Below are positions 13,908 to 15,875 of a stretch of DNA of 15,875 nucleotides, one piece after another. The DNA is taken from positions 1 to 15,875 of the forward strand of contig DATDKZ010000173.1 in assembly GCA_036519575.1 (NCBI GenBank). The letters run 5' to 3'. Source of the stretch: AC-69 sp036519575 (GTDB lineage: Bacteria > Actinomycetota > UBA4738 > HRBIN12). The position numbers were made by a program, and so were the translations under genes. How positions within the stretch are numbered: the first letter of the stretch is position 1; each line of letters begins with the position of its first letter. The notes under the pieces were generated by a model. It did not search any database. It worked only from the letters and a program-made list of their open reading frames with translations, and was not told where the DNA came from.

Positions 13908-15875
13908 ATGGCGGTCTGCGCGATATGCGGCACCGACCTCCCCCGTCGCGCTCGCTTCTGTCCGAACTGCGGGTCCGCGGTGGCGGAGGCACAGCGAGGG
14001 GGGCGCGAGCGCAAGCTCGTGACGGTTCTGTTCGCCGACGTCACGGGCTCGACGACCCTTGGCGAGCGGCTGGATCCCGAACGGATGCGGGAGGTGATGG
14101 ACGCGTTCTTCGCGGCGATGCGCGCAGAGATCGAGGCCGAAGGCGGGACGGTCGAGAAGTTCATCGGCGATGCCGTAATGGCGGCGTTCGGCGTCCCGTA
14201 CGCGCACGAGGATGACCCGGCCCGCGCCCTGCGCGCTGCGCTCCACATGCTCCAGCGGCTGGAGGTGGTGAACCAGGACCTGGCGAAGGACCACGACGTG
14301 ACGCTCGAGATCCGCATCGGCGTGAACACCGGAGAGGTGCTCGCGACCACGGAACCACGGCCCGGCGAATCGATGGTGACCGGCGATACGGTGAACGCCG
14401 CATCGAGGCTGGAGGCCGCCGCCGCTCCCGGACAGGTGATCGCCTCCGAACGAACGGTCAGGGCGGTGCGCGGCTTCCGGGTCGAGGACATGGGGGCGCT
14501 CGATCTCAAGGGCAAGGCGAGGCGGGTTCACGCGTTCCGGGTCCTCGACGAGACCACGACGCTTCCCGAACGAGGCGTGCCGGGACTGCGGGCACCGCTC
14601 GTCGGTCGAGACGACGAGATCGACCTGCTCGAAAGCATCTACGGCCGAGTGGCGAGCGAGGGCCGACCGCACCTGATCACGCTGTACGGGGACGCAGGCG
14701 TTGGGAAGAGCCGGCTCACGCGCGAGTTCCTCGATCACCTGGGGGATCAGGCGCTCGTCCTCCATGGCCGTTGCCTGCCGTATGGCGAGGGCGTGACGTT
14801 CTGGCCGCTCGCGGAGATCCTGAAGGCGCACGCCGGCGTCCTGGACACGGATCCCTCGGACATCGCCCTCGAGCGGATCCAGAAGGCCGGCCTCGACCTT
14901 CTGACCGAGGACGTGACGATCGACCCGGGGCGCACGACGGCCGCACTCGCTTTCACCGTCGGCGTGGAAGACCCGGCCTACGCGTTCTCGCGCATGGACC
15001 CGAAGGAGGTACGGGTCGAGGTCCACGCGGCATGGCGCTCATTCTTTTCCGCGATGGCCATGACCCAGACGGTGGTGGTGCTCGTGGAGGACATCCACTG
15101 GGCCGACCCGGCCTTGCTCGACCTGCTCGAGGACCTTGCCGAACGATCGATCGGTCCGCTGTTGTTCATCTGCCCTTCCCGTCCGGAGCTCACAGCGCGC
15201 CGGCCGGGTTGGGGCGGCGGACGTCGCAACCACACGTCGGTGACCCTCGATCCGCTCACCTCGCAGGAATCCGAGCGCCTGGTGGGGTTCCTCCTGGCCA
15301 TCGACGACCTGCCCGCGACCGTGCGCGGCCGGATCCTGGAGCGGGCGGAAGGCAACCCTTTCTTCCTCGAGGAGATCATCCGTCACCTGATCGATGAGCG
15401 GTTCCTGGTGCACGAGGACGGCCGGTGGCGGACGGCAGCCGGCATCGAGGACGTCGAGATCCCCGATACGGTCCAGGGGGTGCTGGCTGCACGGATCGAC
15501 CTGCTCGAGCCTGACGCCAAGCGGGTTCTCCAGTCCGCAGCCGTCGTCGGGCGGGTCTTCTGGCCGGGATCCCTTCGCGGCCTGGGGGAAGCCGTCGATG
15601 TCGATGCGACCCTCGCCGAGCTCGAGGCCCGCGAGCTGGTGCTGTCCCGGCTCGGCTCATCCATCGCGGGGGAGCCCGAGTTCATCTTCAAGCACATCCT
15701 CACCCGAGACGTTGCCTACGAGAGCCTGCCGAAGCGGGAGCGGGCGCCGGCTCACGCGGCCGTTGCCCGGTGGATCGAGGAGACGGCCGGCGCTCGCGCC
15801 CGCGAGTTCGTCGAGCTCCTCGCCTATCACTACGCGACCGCGCTCCAGGAGTCGCCGGGACCGCCCGACGAGGCC
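13908..15875 (+). CDS. Zinc-ribbon / class III nucleotidyl cyclase / AAA-type ATPase protein, cut by the right edge
   Basis: From the ATG at 13908 the frame stays open for 656 codons to the edge. Residues 4-21 are a zinc ribbon (CAIC and CPNC, Cys4/7/18/21). Residues 37-200 are a class III adenylate/guanylate cyclase domain: LVTVLFADVTGST with metal-binding Asp44, FIGDAVMAAFG with Asp88, and DTVNAASRL with Asn163 and Arg167, the transition-state residues. It therefore looks catalytically competent, making cAMP or possibly cGMP. A large ATPase module follows, with Walker A GDAGVGKS (261-268) and Walker B VVVLVEDIHWADP (Glu394, Asp395), then EGNPFFLEEIIRHL and helical repeats, as in STAND/AAA_16 regulators. 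The family usually ends in TPR-like repeats, which would be beyond the edge. No membrane segment is seen, so it is probably cytosolic. The gene is divergent from valS with 53 bp between start codons. Confidence 0.92.
   Translation, partial: MAVCAICGTDLPRRARFCPNCGSAVAEAQRGGRERKLVTVLFADVTGSTTLGERLDPERMREVMDAFFAAMRAEIEAEGGTVEKFIGDAVMAAFGVPYAHEDDPARALRAALHMLQRLEVVNQDLAKDHDVTLEIRIGVNTGEVLATTEPRPGESMVTGDTVNAASRLEAAAAPGQVIASERTVRAVRGFRVEDMGALDLKGKARRVHAFRVLDETTTLPERGVPGLRAPLVGRDDEIDLLESIYGRVASEGRPHLITLYGDAGVGKSRLTREFLDHLGDQALVLHGRCLPYGEGVTFWPLAEILKAHAGVLDTDPSDIALERIQKAGLDLLTEDVTIDPGRTTAALAFTVGVEDPAYAFSRMDPKEVRVEVHAAWRSFFSAMAMTQTVVVLVEDIHWADPALLDLLEDLAERSIGPLLFICPSRPELTARRPGWGGGRRNHTSVTLDPLTSQESERLVGFLLAIDDLPATVRGRILERAEGNPFFLEEIIRHLIDERFLVHEDGRWRTAAGIEDVEIPDTVQGVLAARIDLLEPDAKRVLQSAAVVGRVFWPGSLRGLGEAVDVDATLAELEARELVLSRLGSSIAGEPEFIFKHILTRDVAYESLPKRERAPAHAAVARWIEETAGARAREFVELLAYHYATALQESPGPPDEA

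Noticed and set aside
1..15875. A mobile element, defence island, CRISPR array, tRNA or biosynthetic gene cluster
   Set aside because: No transposase, integrase, terminal repeats, regularly spaced repeats or tRNA-like folds were seen. The fab genes form a primary fatty acid set, with single-domain enzymes, not a polyketide cluster.

Overview
The window is GC-rich (roughly two-thirds G+C by eye), densely packed bacterial chromosome. It most resembles a member of the Actinomycetota that keeps the rod-shape/elongasome genes. The evidence is an actinobacterial-style ValS, a FolC with the GGSWDATN motif, frequent GTG starts, apparently leaderless divergent promoters, and a valS-folC-ndk group lying near mreBCD-PBP2 on the same strand. 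I cannot name the genus. I see no mobile element, CRISPR array, tRNA or rRNA; nearly everything is chromosomal core.

Layout. (1) Positions 1-3336, minus strand: mreB, mreC, mreD and the N-terminal part of mrdA (PBP2, cut by the left edge), separated by only 4-8 bp and probably one operon. A plausible sigma70-type promoter lies before mreB. (2) Positions 3337-3482: a 146-bp head-to-head control region with two inverted repeats. (3) Positions 3483-7982, plus strand: a type II fatty acid synthesis operon, fabD, a small biotinyl-domain protein, fabH, fabG, acpP, fabF. The first three junctions are GTGA stop/start overlaps; acpP has its own strong ribosome binding site. (4) Positions 8001-13854, minus strand: valS, folC, ndk and a beta-lactamase-fold serine hydrolase, with gaps of 2-8 bp, meeting fabF tail to tail. 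(5) Positions 13908-15875, plus strand, divergent from valS: the first 656 codons of a large zinc-ribbon / class III nucleotide cyclase / ATPase protein that runs off the right edge.

How the genes fit together. The left half pairs the wall-elongation machine (MreBCD-PBP2) with membrane lipid synthesis (FabD-FabF) across one divergent promoter region, so wall and membrane growth may be co-controlled. The right half holds translation, folate and nucleotide housekeeping genes. valS-folC-ndk-mreBCD-PBP2 is contiguous in Streptomyces; here the inverted fab operon and the serine hydrolase separate ndk from mreB.

The most unusual observations are these. The 100-aa protein between fabD and fabH has the shape of a biotin carboxyl carrier domain but lacks the biotin-accepting lysine. 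A perfect 6-bp hairpin covers the fabH ribosome binding site at the end of that gene. The valS and cyclase genes have -10-like hexamers only 6-7 nt from their ATG codons, with overlapping promoter space. All assignments are from reading motifs; no database search was run.
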